A stretch of DNA of 64,000 bases from Rubellimicrobium thermophilum DSM 16684 (GCF_000442315.1 NZ_KE557320.1:769606-833605); one strand, 5' to 3'. Counted from the stretch's first letter, positions 1 to 9,424 are shown. Made by a program: numbers and translations. The notes: generated from the letters alone by a model not told the origin.

Positions 1-1279
1 TGAACGGCAGGTTGTTGTCGTTCGCGACAAGGACATGCGTCTCGTCCAGGCGCATGACATCCTCGATGGTGAAGAACGGAAAGGTGAAACGGCCGCTCAG
101 GTCGCGTGCCGCATCGGTGGACAGACGCGCATGACCCTCCGGATCGGCGACATCCATCAGATCGACATGGCCGATGCGACGGACAAAGCCATCCGCATCG
201 CGGCTTGCGGTATCGATCAGCACGATGCGCTTGAGCGCTGCCGGCAGGGGAAAGCAGTCCGGTCCGGGCGTGCCGCTGCATGGCAGGCTCGGGTCGCCTT
301 CGCCGTTGTCGCGTTCGATCACCAGGGCGCGGGTTTCGTCGATGAAGTTGAAATCGCCGATGGCGGTCGCCCCTTCGGCAAGGCGGAAGTTGAAGGACTG
401 ACCCGTCCATTCCGCCTTGACCGGGTCGAAGGCCATGACACGCAGGAACTGTCCTTCGGGTTCGCCGGATCCGGTCAGGATCGGCTTCTCGAGCATGGCC
501 CAGAGCAGACCGGTTCCGGGTTGCAGCGCCATCCCCTCGAAACCGCCGGAGCGGGGCACCTGCCAGTCGAGACCGGCCTGGGCCGTCGCGGTCAGGCGGG
601 GGTGATCGGGGCTGCGCAGCTCGACGCCATCGGCAAGCGTGGGAAACACGCCCGTGACCACGCCATCCAGCCCGGCACGGATCAGATAGGGCCCGAACTC
701 GTCACCGATCCAGATCTCGTCGCCGATGCGCTGGATGCTTTCGGGATCGAAATCGGCACCGGTCAGATAGCGGGATTCGGTCCCCTCATGGGCGATGCGG
801 AAGGGGACGACGCGGTGAGGATCGCGCAGGAACACCGTCTCGCGCCGCTCCACACTGCCCGTGGCAAAGTCCGGCACGATACGGTGGAAGAACAGCAGGG
901 CATCGGGGCTGTTGAGCTTGCTGCCGAAGCCGTTGTCGGTCAGCACATAGATGGAGCCGTCCTCGGCCCGGTTCATGGCAAGGCCGGACATGCCCTGGAA
1001 GGGCTGGCCGATGAAGGGCAGGCGGATGCCGGTCTCCCGCTGGCCATGAAGGGTGCCGGTATCGCCCATGACGCTCATGGGAGTGTCGTTGCGCAGCGGG
1101 CCGGTGAACTTGCCCGAGATCCAGGCATCGCGCGGGGCATCGGCCGGAGGCGCGATCAGGGTCAGGGCCGGGACCACGGCATGGCCCGCCAGTGTGGCGG
1201 GAAAGACCGCTTCGGCCACCACGGGGCGGGCGGACAGACCGGCTGCGAACAACAGGGCGGGGGCGAGGATTCGGCGCAT
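1..1279 (-). CDS. Esterase-like phytase-family protein (3' end outside window)
   Basis: The reading frame runs from an ATG at 1279 down to base 1 without a stop, so about 426 codons are visible and the C-terminus lies outside the window. It opens with a signal peptide (MRRILAPALLFAAGLSA, alanine-rich, probable cleavage near residue 23), so the product is probably exported. Internal motifs such as YVLTDNGFGSK, ADFDPESI and IGDEFGPY, and the final visible stretch VLVANDNNLPF, are typical of the esterase-like phytase domain, a beta-propeller-type fold. The substrate cannot be told from sequence; phosphoesters are suggested only by the family name. It is followed on the same strand by an MBL-fold gene 154 bases upstream. 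Confidence 0.8.
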   Translation of the reverse strand, partial: MRRILAPALLFAAGLSARPVVAEAVFPATLAGHAVVPALTLIAPPADAPRDAWISGKFTGPLRNDTPMSVMGDTGTLHGQRETGIRLPFIGQPFQGMSGLAMNRAEDGSIYVLTDNGFGSKLNSPDALLFFHRIVPDFATGSVERRETVFLRDPHRVVPFRIAHEGTESRYLTGADFDPESIQRIGDEIWIGDEFGPYLIRAGLDGVVTGVFPTLADGVELRSPDHPRLTATAQAGLDWQVPRSGGFEGMALQPGTGLLWAMLEKPILTGSGEPEGQFLRVMAFDPVKAEWTGQSFNFRLAEGATAIGDFNFIDETRALVIERDNGEGDPSLPCSGTPGPDCFPLPAALKRIVLIDTASRDADGFVRRIGHVDLMDVADPEGHARLSTDAARDLSGRFTFPFFTIEDVMRLDETHVLVANDNNLPF

Positions 1280-1433
1280 GGAAGCCTCCTTCTGGAACCT
1301 GCGCCACGCGCTAGGGCGTCGTCATGACAGCGTTGCGACGGCGGTCGGACAGTTGCGCAACACCCCCGCCTGCACCCGAAGAGAGGGTCCCCGGGCAGGG
1401 GGCGGATCCGGGGCCGCCCCCGGAACCGGGCGT

Positions 1434-2330
1434 TCAGAACCGGTCGAGAGGAATCTTCAGATAGCGCTCTCCGTCCGCTTCGGGCTCGGGCAGGCGACCG
1501 CCGCGCAGATTGATCTGCAGCGCGGCCAGCATCCGGTCCGGCAGGGGGAGCGTGGCATCCCGCTCCTCGCGGCGCCGGACGAATTCCGCCTCTGTGACGC
1601 CGCCGCGCAGATGGATGTTGTAAGCCCGCTGTTCGGCCACCGTGCTTTCCCAGGCCGGGTCTTGGCGCATCTCGGTGCCGTAGTCGTGGCCGACGAAAAG
1701 CCGCGTGTCGTCGGGCAGATCGAGGATCGCCATCAGCGACCGGTAGAGATCATGAGCCGATCCGCCGGGAAAGTCGGCCCGTGCCGTCCCCGAATCGGGC
1801 TGCATGAAGGTGTCGTGGACGAAGGCCGCATCCCCCACGACATAGGTGACCGAGCCCAGCGTATGCCCCGGCGACAGCATCGTGCGGATGGTCAGATCGC
1901 CCAGCGCAAGCGTCTCTCCATCCGCCAGCAGCCGGTCGAAGTGCCGGCCGGGATCGAGCTGCTCCTCGGGCAGATTGTAGAGCCTGCGCCAGAGCGCGGC
2001 GATGTCGCGCACCTTCTCGCCGATGGCGATCGGGGCGCCCGTCCGCTCGCGCAGCCAGTCTGCCGCCATCAGGTGATCGGCATGGGGATGGGTATCGAGG
2101 ATCAGCACCGGCTCCAGACCCTCCTGATCGAGCCGCCGCAGCATCCATTCCGCGCTCGCGGTCGAGACCCGGGCGGATCGGGGATCGAAATCGAGCACGA
2201 CATCGATGAGGGCCGCCTTTCGCGTGCCCTCGTCCGCGACAAGATACTGGATGCTGCCCGTGTCGGGTTCATAGGCACCGATGATGCGGGGGCTGCCTTC
2301 CCCGCGCGAGGGGCTGATCCTGCAAAGCAT
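1434..2330 (-). CDS. MBL-fold metallo-hydrolase, persulfide dioxygenase-like
   Basis: This 298-residue protein has the metallo-beta-lactamase metal site THPHADH around residues 80-86 (H81, H83, D85, H86), a further SPGHTLGS histidine near residue 155 and a GHDYG motif near 215. The arrangement matches the ETHE1/Blh branch of glyoxalase-II-like hydrolases, which in bacteria oxidise glutathione persulfide during sulfide detoxification. That substrate is inferred from overall similarity only; a general glyoxalase II role is the alternative. No signal peptide is visible, so it is probably cytoplasmic. It stands alone between the esterase-like gene and tRNA-His, all on the minus strand. Confidence 0.75.
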   Translation of the reverse strand: MLCRISPSRGEGSPRIIGAYEPDTGSIQYLVADEGTRKAALIDVVLDFDPRSARVSTASAEWMLRRLDQEGLEPVLILDTHPHADHLMAADWLRERTGAPIAIGEKVRDIAALWRRLYNLPEEQLDPGRHFDRLLADGETLALGDLTIRTMLSPGHTLGSVTYVVGDAAFVHDTFMQPDSGTARADFPGGSAHDLYRSLMAILDLPDDTRLFVGHDYGTEMRQDPAWESTVAEQRAYNIHLRGGVTEAEFVRRREERDATLPLPDRMLAALQINLRGGRLPEPEADGERYLKIPLDRF

Positions 2331-2430
2331 CCGCTTCTCCGTTTTCCGTATCCGTTTCCCGCGCCGTTGCAGTCTGCCGTCAAGGCCGGGGGAGCGGTAG
2401 GCAAATACCCCTGCTGTCTGGCAGTTCCCG

Positions 2431-2460
2431 ATTCAGGGGGCCGGTATTCAGGGGGCCGGT
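2431..2460. repeat. 15-bp perfect tandem duplication
   Basis: The 15-base unit ATTCAGGGGGCCGGT is repeated twice head to tail (2431-2445 and 2446-2460) in the noncoding stretch between the MBL-fold gene and tRNA-His. It is probably a replication slippage product; no function is apparent. Confidence 0.85.
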
Positions 2461-2521
2461 CGGCTGCTGTTGCCTCCGCGACAGAATGCCGCGTGTCGGA
2501 GGAATGGCGGCCATGAGGGGC

Positions 2522-2598
2522 TGGTACCGCCTCCCCGGCTCGAACGGGGGACCCCCAGATCCACAATCTGGTGCTCTAACCAACTGAGCTAAGGCGGC
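2522..2598 (-). tRNA. tRNA-His (GTG)
   Basis: The minus strand folds into a full cloverleaf. Acceptor strands are GCCGCCT and AGGCGGT, the anticodon stem-loop is CCAGA-TTGTGGA-TCTGG with anticodon GTG, and the T arm is CCCCG-TTCGAGC-CGGGG. CCA is encoded (2522-2524). Position 1 is G (base 2598), position 72 is T (base 2526), giving a G:U pair, and position 73 is A (base 2525). The usual extra G-1:C73 pair is absent. This is the unusual tRNA-His form known from many alphaproteobacteria. Confidence 0.95.
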
Positions 2599-2699
2599 AC
2601 TCGCGGGCGGTTTAGCCGCCGCTCCCCCCGGATGCAAGGGCCTTGCCGCCCCCTGTCGCGACAGGCTAGGCGAAGACAGTCCCCGCGCCGGAGGCCGTC

Positions 2700-2906
2700 A
2701 TGGGCATCAACAAGCAGAGCGACATTTCGGCCAATCTCCAGATCGGCCCCACCACGCTGGGCATGGTCCGCATCTATATCGAGGCCGATGGGGGCATCGA
2801 ACTGCCGCTGGACTTCGAGCCGGAGGAGGCGCTCGAGATCGCCGAGGAACTGCGCGCCGCGGCCGAGGCCGCCCGGGCCGGCGGCCGGCGGCCCCGCCGT
2901 CGCTAG
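2700..2906 (+). CDS. Small conserved acidic protein, DUF6324-like
   Basis: This is a 68-residue protein beginning MGINKQSDISANLQIGP and ending in a basic tail (GGRRPRRR). The middle is acidic (FEPEEALEIAEELRAAAEAA), predicted helical. The N-terminal pattern resembles a short family seen across Rhodobacteraceae (DUF6324, from memory, not checked). There is no signal peptide or membrane segment. It stands alone on the plus strand, converging with mmcB five bases downstream. The stop codon lies inside an 8-base tandem repeat (GTCGCTAG twice, about 2900-2915). Function is unknown. Confidence 0.7.
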   Translation: MGINKQSDISANLQIGPTTLGMVRIYIEADGGIELPLDFEPEEALEIAEELRAAAEAARAGGRRPRRR

Positions 2907-2910
2907 GTCG

Positions 2911-3402
2911 CTAGGCCGAAGCGGCAGAAGGCGGCTCGAGTCCCAGCCCCGGGTCGCGCAGCGCCTGAAGCCGCAGCGCCGCATGGCGGGCAAAGCGCTG
3001 CACGAGACCCCTGCGCCGGGACGGGGGAAGCTTCGTCTCGGGTCCCATCCGCAGGATCGCCGCGTCATAGGGATCGGCGATGATCAGCCCCGTCCCCTCC
3101 GGAAGGATCTCGCGCGGGAATGCCTCGTCCACGGCCCAGAAGAAGCGGTCGCAGAAGGGCAGATAGCCCTGCCACTTCCGATCCGTCTGGAAATCCGCGC
3201 GCGAGGACTTGCATTCGATGATCCACAGTTCCCCGTGCGGGCCAAGCGCCATCACATCCACCCGCAACCCCGGCGCGGGGACCATTTCCTCGACAGTGGC
3301 GAAGTCATGGGCCAGCAGGTGCCGGCACACCCCGCGCGCCAGGAGCCGGCCGGGCCTGGGCGGGGCCGGAGGTTCGGCGAAGGGGGCGAGGGGCAGAGGC
3401 AT
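2911..3402 (-). CDS. mmcB: MmcB-family DNA repair protein (putative nuclease)
   Basis: The protein is 163 residues from the ATG at 3402; an in-frame ATG at 3444 would add 14 residues. It has a PD-(D/E)xK-like core: RVDVMAL around residues 47-53, then IIECKSSRADF around 61-71, giving catalytic candidates D49, E63 and K65. This matches MmcB (old DUF1052), a damage-inducible putative nuclease described in Caulobacter that acts with ImuABC mutagenesis proteins. No imuA/imuB/dnaE2 genes are nearby. It lies downstream of kpsC on the same strand and may be transcribed with it. No LexA box was sought in detail. Confidence 0.85.
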   Translation of the reverse strand: MPLPLAPFAEPPAPPRPGRLLARGVCRHLLAHDFATVEEMVPAPGLRVDVMALGPHGELWIIECKSSRADFQTDRKWQGYLPFCDRFFWAVDEAFPREILPEGTGLIIADPYDAAILRMGPETKLPPSRRRGLVQRFARHAALRLQALRDPGLGLEPPSAASA

Positions 3403-3462
3403 CCGGGCATGATGGTCCCCCGCGAATCGGGGGTCAAGCCGCACCGACCCGATCCCCCCGGA

Positions 3463-5494
3463 TCAGCGCCGCCACAGCCAGGCCTGGGAGGCGAAGACAC
3501 CCTGCACCTTGGCCAGGGCCCGGTTGGCACGGCCCGGATGGGGAAGGCGCCCGGTGGCCAGCCGTTCGACGACGGCTTCCGCGGGACAGGGCCGTCCCGT
3601 GACCGGATCATGATAGCGCGGATAGGCGATGAGGGCGGCATGGGCCAGGGCGATCCGGTCCGGCCGGGCGGTCCGGCGGGCGGGCGCGCCAGCCCTGTCC
3701 TCGGTCAGGCCCCAGCCGGCATAGAAGGGCTGGCCGAGGCAGACGACCCGCCTGCCCCGCAGCAGAGCCTCGAATCCCATGGTCGATGTAAGGGTCCAGA
3801 CCTCATCGGCCGCAGCCAGCGCCTCGGCCGCGCCGACCCGGTCCAGGATCGCATCGGCCCAGCGGCCTGCATCGGGCACGGCACCGGGGCGCAACCCTGC
3901 TTCGGTGTCCGGATGGGGCTTCCACAGGATGACCGCATCCGGATTGGCAGCTCGCACCGCCTCGAGCAGGGCGCGATTGGTGCGCAGCGTTCCGACCGCG
4001 CCGAGGCGGATCGAGGCATCGTCCTCCACCTGCCCGGGCACGAGGATGCGCCGCCTCCCCTCGGGCAGGGGCGGCAGGGGACCCGAGAGGTTGTACTTCG
4101 TCAGCCCCGCGGCAATCAGCCGCTCCAGCAGCCGTTCCGTCCGTTCCCTTTCGTCGGGGGCCAGACCGCGCGCCGCCTCGGCGACCAGCCGTTCGAAGCG
4201 GCTCTCGCGCGAGGGATCGTAGTAGATCCCCAGATCATCGAGCACAAGCGACAGCGGCGGGACCAATTCGGCCCCGAGCCCGCGCGAGCGCAGGAAGCCG
4301 TCCTCGACCCGCACGGCACCCGGGGGCGCCTCGCCCATGCCCCAGACCATCAGGCGCCGTCCATCCCGGGCGGCCCGATCCGCGGCCCTTTGCCCCTCGG
4401 CAAAGACCATGGGCCTTTCGCGCCCGAACACGGCCTGCAGGGGGCGGCGCTTCCACAGCCGCATGTTCGCGGCGACCCAGCCGCGGCGATCCTCGCGCCA
4501 GGCGCGGACCTCGGCCTCGAGGGCTGCGCAGGCGGTCTCCCAGTCGCAGAGGCGGTCGCCGAAGGGGTCATACCAATGCGGATAGAGCAGCATCGCCCCG
4601 GCAAAGAGCTGCACCCGCGTCAGGCGCCGTCCCCGCCGCGCCACCGGCATGCGATCCTCGGTCAGGCCCCAGCCGGCATAGAAGGGCTGCCCCCCAGACC
4701 ACCGGCCTGTGACCAGCCAGGATCGCCTCGAATCCCATCTGCGAGGAGACCGTCCACACCGCCGCTGCCCCCTCGAGAAGGCGCCAGGGCGAGACAGGGG
4801 CCGTCATCAGCATCATCCCGGGCCCGAGATCCTCGTTCCCCAGATGTCCGGGCCGTTTGCCCAGCGCCGTCTCCGGATGAGTCTTCACGACGATCCGCAT
4901 CCCCGGATGCGCGGCCCGTGCGGCCGCCAGCATCGCCAGGAAGGTTCCGCGATCCGCCCCGCAGGCCCGCAGCGAGGCATCACCCTGCGTCTGATCCACG
5001 ACCAGGACATAGCCCGGCGGAGGCGGCGGGGCCTCGGGGTCATGGGCGTTGTATTTCGACAGATCCGAACGTCTCAGCCGCGCGATGCCCGCCCTTGCCC
5101 GGGCCAGCAGGGGCGACTCGTCCAGAGGATGGGTGCGCAGCAGCGTCTCCAGATCCGACGGCGTGCGACCGTCGAAATGCACGCCGGTCCGGTCGATCAG
5201 CAGGCCGATGGGCGGCCCGCCTCCGCCCCTGCCGGGCCGCACGGAACGCAGGAACGCATCCTCCACCCGCAACAGCGCGGCTCCCGTCCGGGCGGCGACG
5301 GCCTCGCCGCGCCAGGCCGTGGGCGAAAGACCCCAGACGCCGACCAGGCCCCCGGGAGGAGGCCGCCCCAGGCGCACGTCATAGCCGGCCAGATGCAGGA
5401 TCCGGCGCAGGCGCGGCTGCCAGAGAAATCCGCCGTTGAAAACATGGAGGGGGCGTCTCTCCCCTCCCTCTGGCGCCGCGCCTCCTGCGGTCAT
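3463..5494 (-). pseudogene. kpsC: Capsular polysaccharide biosynthesis protein KpsC, split by a one-base insertion
   Basis: KpsC is a cytoplasmic dual Kdo transferase that builds the poly-Kdo linker on lyso-phosphatidylglycerol for group 2 capsules. Both homologous halves are visible. The N-terminal half (frame from ATG 5494) has KTHPE, SQMGFEAILAGH and VEDAFLRS; the C-terminal half has WKPHPD, STMGFEALLRG and VEDGFLRS. The frame breaks in a run of six C on the plus strand (4690-4695). Removing one base joins VVWG to QPFYAGWGLTED and continues into the second half. The span is 3x677+1 bases, as expected for one extra base in a gene of about 676 codons. The start overlaps the exporter stop (ATGA). 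The break may be a sequencing error or phase variation. Confidence 0.85.
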
Positions 5495-6617
5495 GTTCCG
5501 GGCGTTGTCGCCGATTCGATGGAATCGAGCGTCCCCGTCAGGGCGGCGATGACGCGGCTGAACTGCACGAAGGGCGCCTCGGTGACATAGACGGTATCGC
5601 CGTCGCGGATGGCAAAGTCGCGGGCGAAGAACATCCCGTTCGGGCGGGTCAGGTCGAGCACATAGATCACGCGCTGCGTGCCGCGGATATCCGTCCGCCC
5701 CAGAAGGCGCTGGGCGATGGCTTCGGGTTCGTTGCGGAAGACGAAGACGCCCGTCGGATCCGCGGTGGTGGAGGACAGCCCGCCGACCTGCGCGATCGCC
5801 TCCAGCGCGCTGATCGACCGCCGCTCGAAGGGCACGAGGGTCTGGGTTCCGGTCGCCCCCAGCGCGGTGAAGGCGCGGCTGTCGGTCTCGACGATGATGC
5901 GGTCGCCGCCGCGCAGGGCGATATCGGCTGCCGGATTGTCATAGAGATCCTCGAACCAGATCGATCCCCGCGTGTTGCCCCGCACGACGGTGACCTCGGC
6001 GCTGTCGGTGGGGATCGTCGGCCCCCCTGCCCGCGCCAGGATCGCACTCAGCGTGCGGGTTGGCCGTTCGATGGGATAGACCCCCGGCGCGGCCACCGCC
6101 CCGGTGACCGAAACGGTCGCACCATCCCCGGCCAGGCGCGCGACCTGAACCTGCGGGTCCGGAGTCTGCTCGCCCAGGGCTTCGGTGATGGTGCGGCGGA
6201 CCGCTTCGGGCGTGTTGCCGGCGGCGCGGATGCGGCCGGCATAGGGGACAAGATGAACCCGTTCCCATCGACCTGCACTTCCTCGAGGATGGTGGCATTC
6301 TGGCCGGTGGGGACCAGCAGCCCGTCATCCACATTCTCCCAGATCGTCAGGGCCAGGGTGTCGCCGGGCTGGATCGTGTCCGGGCCGAGCAGACCGGCAT
6401 TCCGGAAGGATTCGGAGAAGCCCAGCGCCGGCGAGACCGATGCGATCGCATTGACCCGGTCATCGACCACCAGCACGAAGGCATCCCCTTCGCGCATCAC
6501 GGAACCGGAGAAGATCTCGCTCTTGTTGGGGCCGGAGCGCGGCAGCCCGCAGGCCGCGAGAAGGGCCAGCGCGGCCAGCGCGGGCATGCGCAAGGTGAAG
6601 CGCCACGAATGTGTCAC
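5491..6617 (-). pseudogene. Polysaccharide export outer-membrane lipoprotein (Wza/KpsD family), split by a one-base deletion
   Basis: The protein begins at a GTG (6615-6617) and has a lipoprotein signal ending LLAACG, so it should be anchored in the outer membrane. The Poly_export domain (LGPDTIQPGDTLALTIWENV) leads to VDGNGFI. There the frame is lost near 6251: restoring one base gives VPYAGRIRAAGNTPEAVRRT and then the SLBB-type part (GAVAAPGVYPIERPTRTL) to the stop at 5491. Total span is 3x375+2 bases, consistent with one missing base and about 375 residues. It lies between kpsS and kpsC, so it is likely the outer-membrane channel for their capsule. The inner-membrane ABC transporter genes are not in this window. 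Confidence 0.82.
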
Positions 6618-7010
6618 TGTCCCGGTCTCCTCGACCTGCTGTCACTGCCTCGGATGGCCGCCTCCGCCGGGCGGACCTTTTGAAGGGGAGCCTAGCCTGT
6701 CGGGCCCTGCGAATCTATCCGGCATGTCGGCAACGGCCCTTGCGCTGTGTCCGGCATGCCGCGGGGTCGTGTCCCGGAGGTCTTGTCCCGGCCGGTTCCG
6801 GCGATTCCCGGACGCCGGGTGTTGCACGAATCGGGCCAGGAGCGCGCGTTGCACCTACCAATTGTTAACACTTTTCCGGGAAAAGGCCCTCATCGCCGCA
6901 TGTCGCGGCAGGACAGGACAGGAGGTGGAAAGCAGAGGAACAGATGCAAGGGAAGATACCGGCGCCTTCCTCAGGGCCGGGGTCGGGTCGGTGCCGGAAG
7001 GACCGGGATC
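6618..7010. other. 393-bp noncoding region upstream of the capsule exporter, with a GTTAAC half-site
   Basis: No supported gene lies here. The stretch between kpsS and the exporter is the likely promoter/leader region for exporter-kpsC. It contains CAATTGTTAACAC at 6860-6871 with the palindromic half-site GTTAAC (6864-6869), which resembles a CtrA half-site. I saw no clear JUMPstart/ops element. Confidence 0.5.
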
Positions 7011-8291
7011 CTAGCGCACGACCCGCAGGGGTTGGCGCGGCGCCGCCTGGCCGAGCCGCAGCGCATCATAGGGATCGACATCCGACAGCATCATGTCCAC
7101 GACCTGCCTCAGCACTGCCCGGCGGCCTTGGGCGGAATAGAACCCGCCGGGAATCTGCGAGGTTTCGAGCAGGAAGCGCCGGTAGTCGCGATAGGCGCGT
7201 CCGTCGGGCCGTGCGGGCTGAGCGAAGAAGGTCTCGAGCGGCTGGGTCGAGACGAATTCGGGCTTGGCATAGACGGCGCGCCCGAAGACCTTGAGCGGGA
7301 TGCCCCGCCAGAGCACCTGCTGGGCCGCCGTACTGTTGACGGTGACGGCTGTGCGCGCATGGTCCAGCAGCCGGGCGAGCTTGCCGCCGGCGACATAGTG
7401 GACCCGCGCGCCCACGCCCCGTTCCCGCGCCATCTGGCGGATCAGCCGGCGCAGGGGGGATCGGCCGTTTTCCAGCGGGTGGGCCTTGAAGACGAGGTGG
7501 TGATGCCGCGGCGCACCGCGGGCAAAGCCGTCGAGCACGACCTCGAGGAAGTCCTGCTGCCGGGCAAAGGGGCCATGGGCGCGGAAGCTGGCATCATGTT
7601 CGAGCTGGAGAAGGACCAGATGATAGGGAAATCCGCCCCGGCGGATGCGGGCCACGGCCCAGATCCGGTCCAGCCAGACAAGGGGCATCAGCAACAGCCG
7701 CCGGGTATAGAGCCAGGCTTCGCGGGCGACGGACAGTTCGCGATGGGTGCGGAAGCGGCGGAAGCCGCCATTCATGAAGAGGACGAACCAGTGATAGAGG
7801 GCGCCGTAGAAGACATGCTGTCGCAGATCGCCCCAGCGGGCGGGGGGTTCTGGCACATCCATGTCCGACATCCCGAGGGCGCGGCTCATCTCGGCCAGGG
7901 TCAGGTCCATGAGGCGCGAATGGCCGTTGCTTCCGCCGCGCTCATAGGTGACCCAGAAAGGTCTCAGATAGCCTTCCTCGAAGACATGGATGGTCAGGCC
8001 CCGCCGGCGCGCCTCGGCCACGGCCTGGGCATGGATGGGGCGCGTATCGCCATAAAGCACGATATCCGTGATGCCATGCTCCTCGACGAGGGCGGCGAAG
8101 CTGGCGGGCCAGTCCTCCGGCGCGCCGCGGAAGGGCAGGAAGCCCGGGGCCCCGAACCAGAAGGCACGGTCTCCGGCATTGAAGCCGACGCGCCAGACCT
8201 GTGCACCGGCCTCGCGGAGCATCCGCCCGAGCTGCCGGAAGAAGGGCCCGTGCGGCCCTTGCAGGAACAGGAATCTGCGCTCTGTCCTCAT
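7011..8291 (-). CDS. kpsS: Capsular polysaccharide export protein KpsS (Kdo transferase)
   Basis: KpsS adds the first Kdo of the poly-Kdo capsule linker in the cytoplasm, and KpsC extends it. From the ATG at 8291 (MRTERRFLFLQGPHGPFF) the protein is 426 residues. Family signatures are the N-terminal LQGPHGPFF, YGDTRPIH, HVFEEGYLRPFWVTYE, KAHPLENG and TVNSTAAQQVLWRGIP. An upstream in-frame ATG at 8339 would add 16 residues that look unlike the family start. It is intact, unlike the two capsule genes after it. The neighbour on the other side is ribE, divergently transcribed about 140 bases away. Confidence 0.9.
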   Translation of the reverse strand: MRTERRFLFLQGPHGPFFRQLGRMLREAGAQVWRVGFNAGDRAFWFGAPGFLPFRGAPEDWPASFAALVEEHGITDIVLYGDTRPIHAQAVAEARRRGLTIHVFEEGYLRPFWVTYERGGSNGHSRLMDLTLAEMSRALGMSDMDVPEPPARWGDLRQHVFYGALYHWFVLFMNGGFRRFRTHRELSVAREAWLYTRRLLLMPLVWLDRIWAVARIRRGGFPYHLVLLQLEHDASFRAHGPFARQQDFLEVVLDGFARGAPRHHHLVFKAHPLENGRSPLRRLIRQMARERGVGARVHYVAGGKLARLLDHARTAVTVNSTAAQQVLWRGIPLKVFGRAVYAKPEFVSTQPLETFFAQPARPDGRAYRDYRRFLLETSQIPGGFYSAQGRRAVLRQVVDMMLSDVDPYDALRLGQAAPRQPLRVVR

Positions 8292-8432
8292 CGCGTCCTC
8301 GCACCCTGCTCCGATCCTAATCCCGCAATGGTCATGCATTAAGATCGGAGCTGGCCCGTTTCGTGAACGATTTGCGGCGATTGCGACAGATGCGGCAACA
8401 GTCTAAGCCCGGCCGGACAGGAGGACCATCCG

Positions 8433-9029
8433 ATGTTCACCGGCATCGTCACCGATCAGGGCGAAATTCTGAACACATGGCAGGAGGGCGATCTGCGGGT
8501 TCGTCTGGGCACGGGCTATGATCCGGCGACGATCGACATCGGGGCCTCGATCGCCTGCGACGGGGTCTGCCTGACCGTGATTGCCCGCGGGACGGATCCC
8601 CGCCCCTGGTTCGAGGTTCAGATCAGCGCCGAGACGCTCTCCCGCACGACGCTGTCCGAATGGTCGGCCGGCCGACGCGTCAATCTGGAACGCTCCCTGC
8701 GCGTTGGCGACGAGCTGGGGGGGCATATCGTCTCGGGCCATGTGGACGGCATCGCCGAGGTGACGGCCGTCCGGCCGGAGGGCGATTCGCTCCGCGTCAC
8801 GCTGCGCGCGCCCGATCATCTCGCCCGCTTCATCGCCGAGAAGGGGTCGGTCGCGCTCGACGGCACCTCGCTGACGGTGAACGAGGTGGACGGAACCAGC
8901 TTCGGCATCAATCTCATCCCGCATACCCGGGCGGTGACGACCTGGGGCACGGTGCGCAAGGGCCGTCGCGTCAATCTCGAGGTGGACATGATGGCCCGCT
9001 ATGTCGCGAGGTTGCGCGACTGGAGCTGA
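8433..9029 (+). CDS. ribE: Riboflavin synthase, alpha subunit
   Basis: The enzyme converts two 6,7-dimethyl-8-ribityllumazine molecules into riboflavin and a pyrimidine that is recycled. The 198-residue protein has the invariant N-terminus MFTGIV and the two tandem lumazine-binding repeats, each with GxSIAxDGxxLTV-like and GGHIVSGHVDG motifs (SIACDGVCLTV about residues 33-43; GGHIVSGHVDG about 95-105; SVALDGTSLTVNEV in repeat two). A strong AGGAGG lies upstream of the ATG. It heads the rib cluster with ribB and ribH. No ribD lies upstream here; kpsS takes that place. Confidence 0.97.
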   Translation: MFTGIVTDQGEILNTWQEGDLRVRLGTGYDPATIDIGASIACDGVCLTVIARGTDPRPWFEVQISAETLSRTTLSEWSAGRRVNLERSLRVGDELGGHIVSGHVDGIAEVTAVRPEGDSLRVTLRAPDHLARFIAEKGSVALDGTSLTVNEVDGTSFGINLIPHTRAVTTWGTVRKGRRVNLEVDMMARYVARLRDWS

Positions 9030-9321
9030 CCTCCGGCATCGGTCACAACCGGGCCCCCTCGCTCGAGGAGGGGCAGTCCTGGCGCCGGCCTTGCTGGCGC
9101 CGTGACCGGACGGATCTGCTGCCGACGCATTTCCGGTGGAGGTCATGCGCCTGCGTGCCGCACGGGGCGCCGGACGGGGTCTGTCCTGCCGCACCCATGC
9201 CGGCCTCCGTGTCGCGACGGGCTGCGATGTCATCGCCCTGCTCTTCTCGACCAATGCCCTGCGCCTCCTGCGGCCAACCGACCGGGTTCCGCAGGAGCGC
9301 CAGCGCCGTGAAGGGGGCTGA
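9026..9321 (+). pseudogene. Small conserved protein with GIGHNRAP motif, frameshifted
   Basis: Two frames together give one plausible protein. Just after ribE the text reads ELTSGIGHNRAPSLEEGQ, then WRRPCWRRDRTDLLPTHF. At about 9128-9132 a missing base moves the reading into PVEVMRLRAARGAG and then CDVIALLFSTNALRLLRP, ending at the TGA at 9319-9321. The GIGHNR-containing family is a short uncharacterised one I recall from Rhodobacteraceae. There is no ATG in the first frame, so the start is uncertain: a CTG at 9026 overlapping the ribE stop, or a second undetected indel. It lies between ribE and the mechanosensitive channel. Function unknown. Confidence 0.55.
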
Positions 9322-9424
9322 TCGCCTCGCGCTCTGCCAGCCGTCCCATCATCTCCCCGGCCGCCAGGTTGCCCTGCCGGCCGGGCACCCTACCCTATGC
9401 CGAGGCACAACGACCCCGGACGGC

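Noticed and set aside
2632..5439. Long plus-strand frame of 935 codons across the capsule region
   Set aside because: It is antisense to mmcB and kpsC, is Arg/Pro/Gly-rich with no domain, and is expected by chance in GC-rich DNA where stop codons are rare.
8338..8432. FMN riboswitch upstream of ribE
   Set aside because: The gap is only about 95 bases and lacks the conserved FMN aptamer sequence; none is seen before ribB either.
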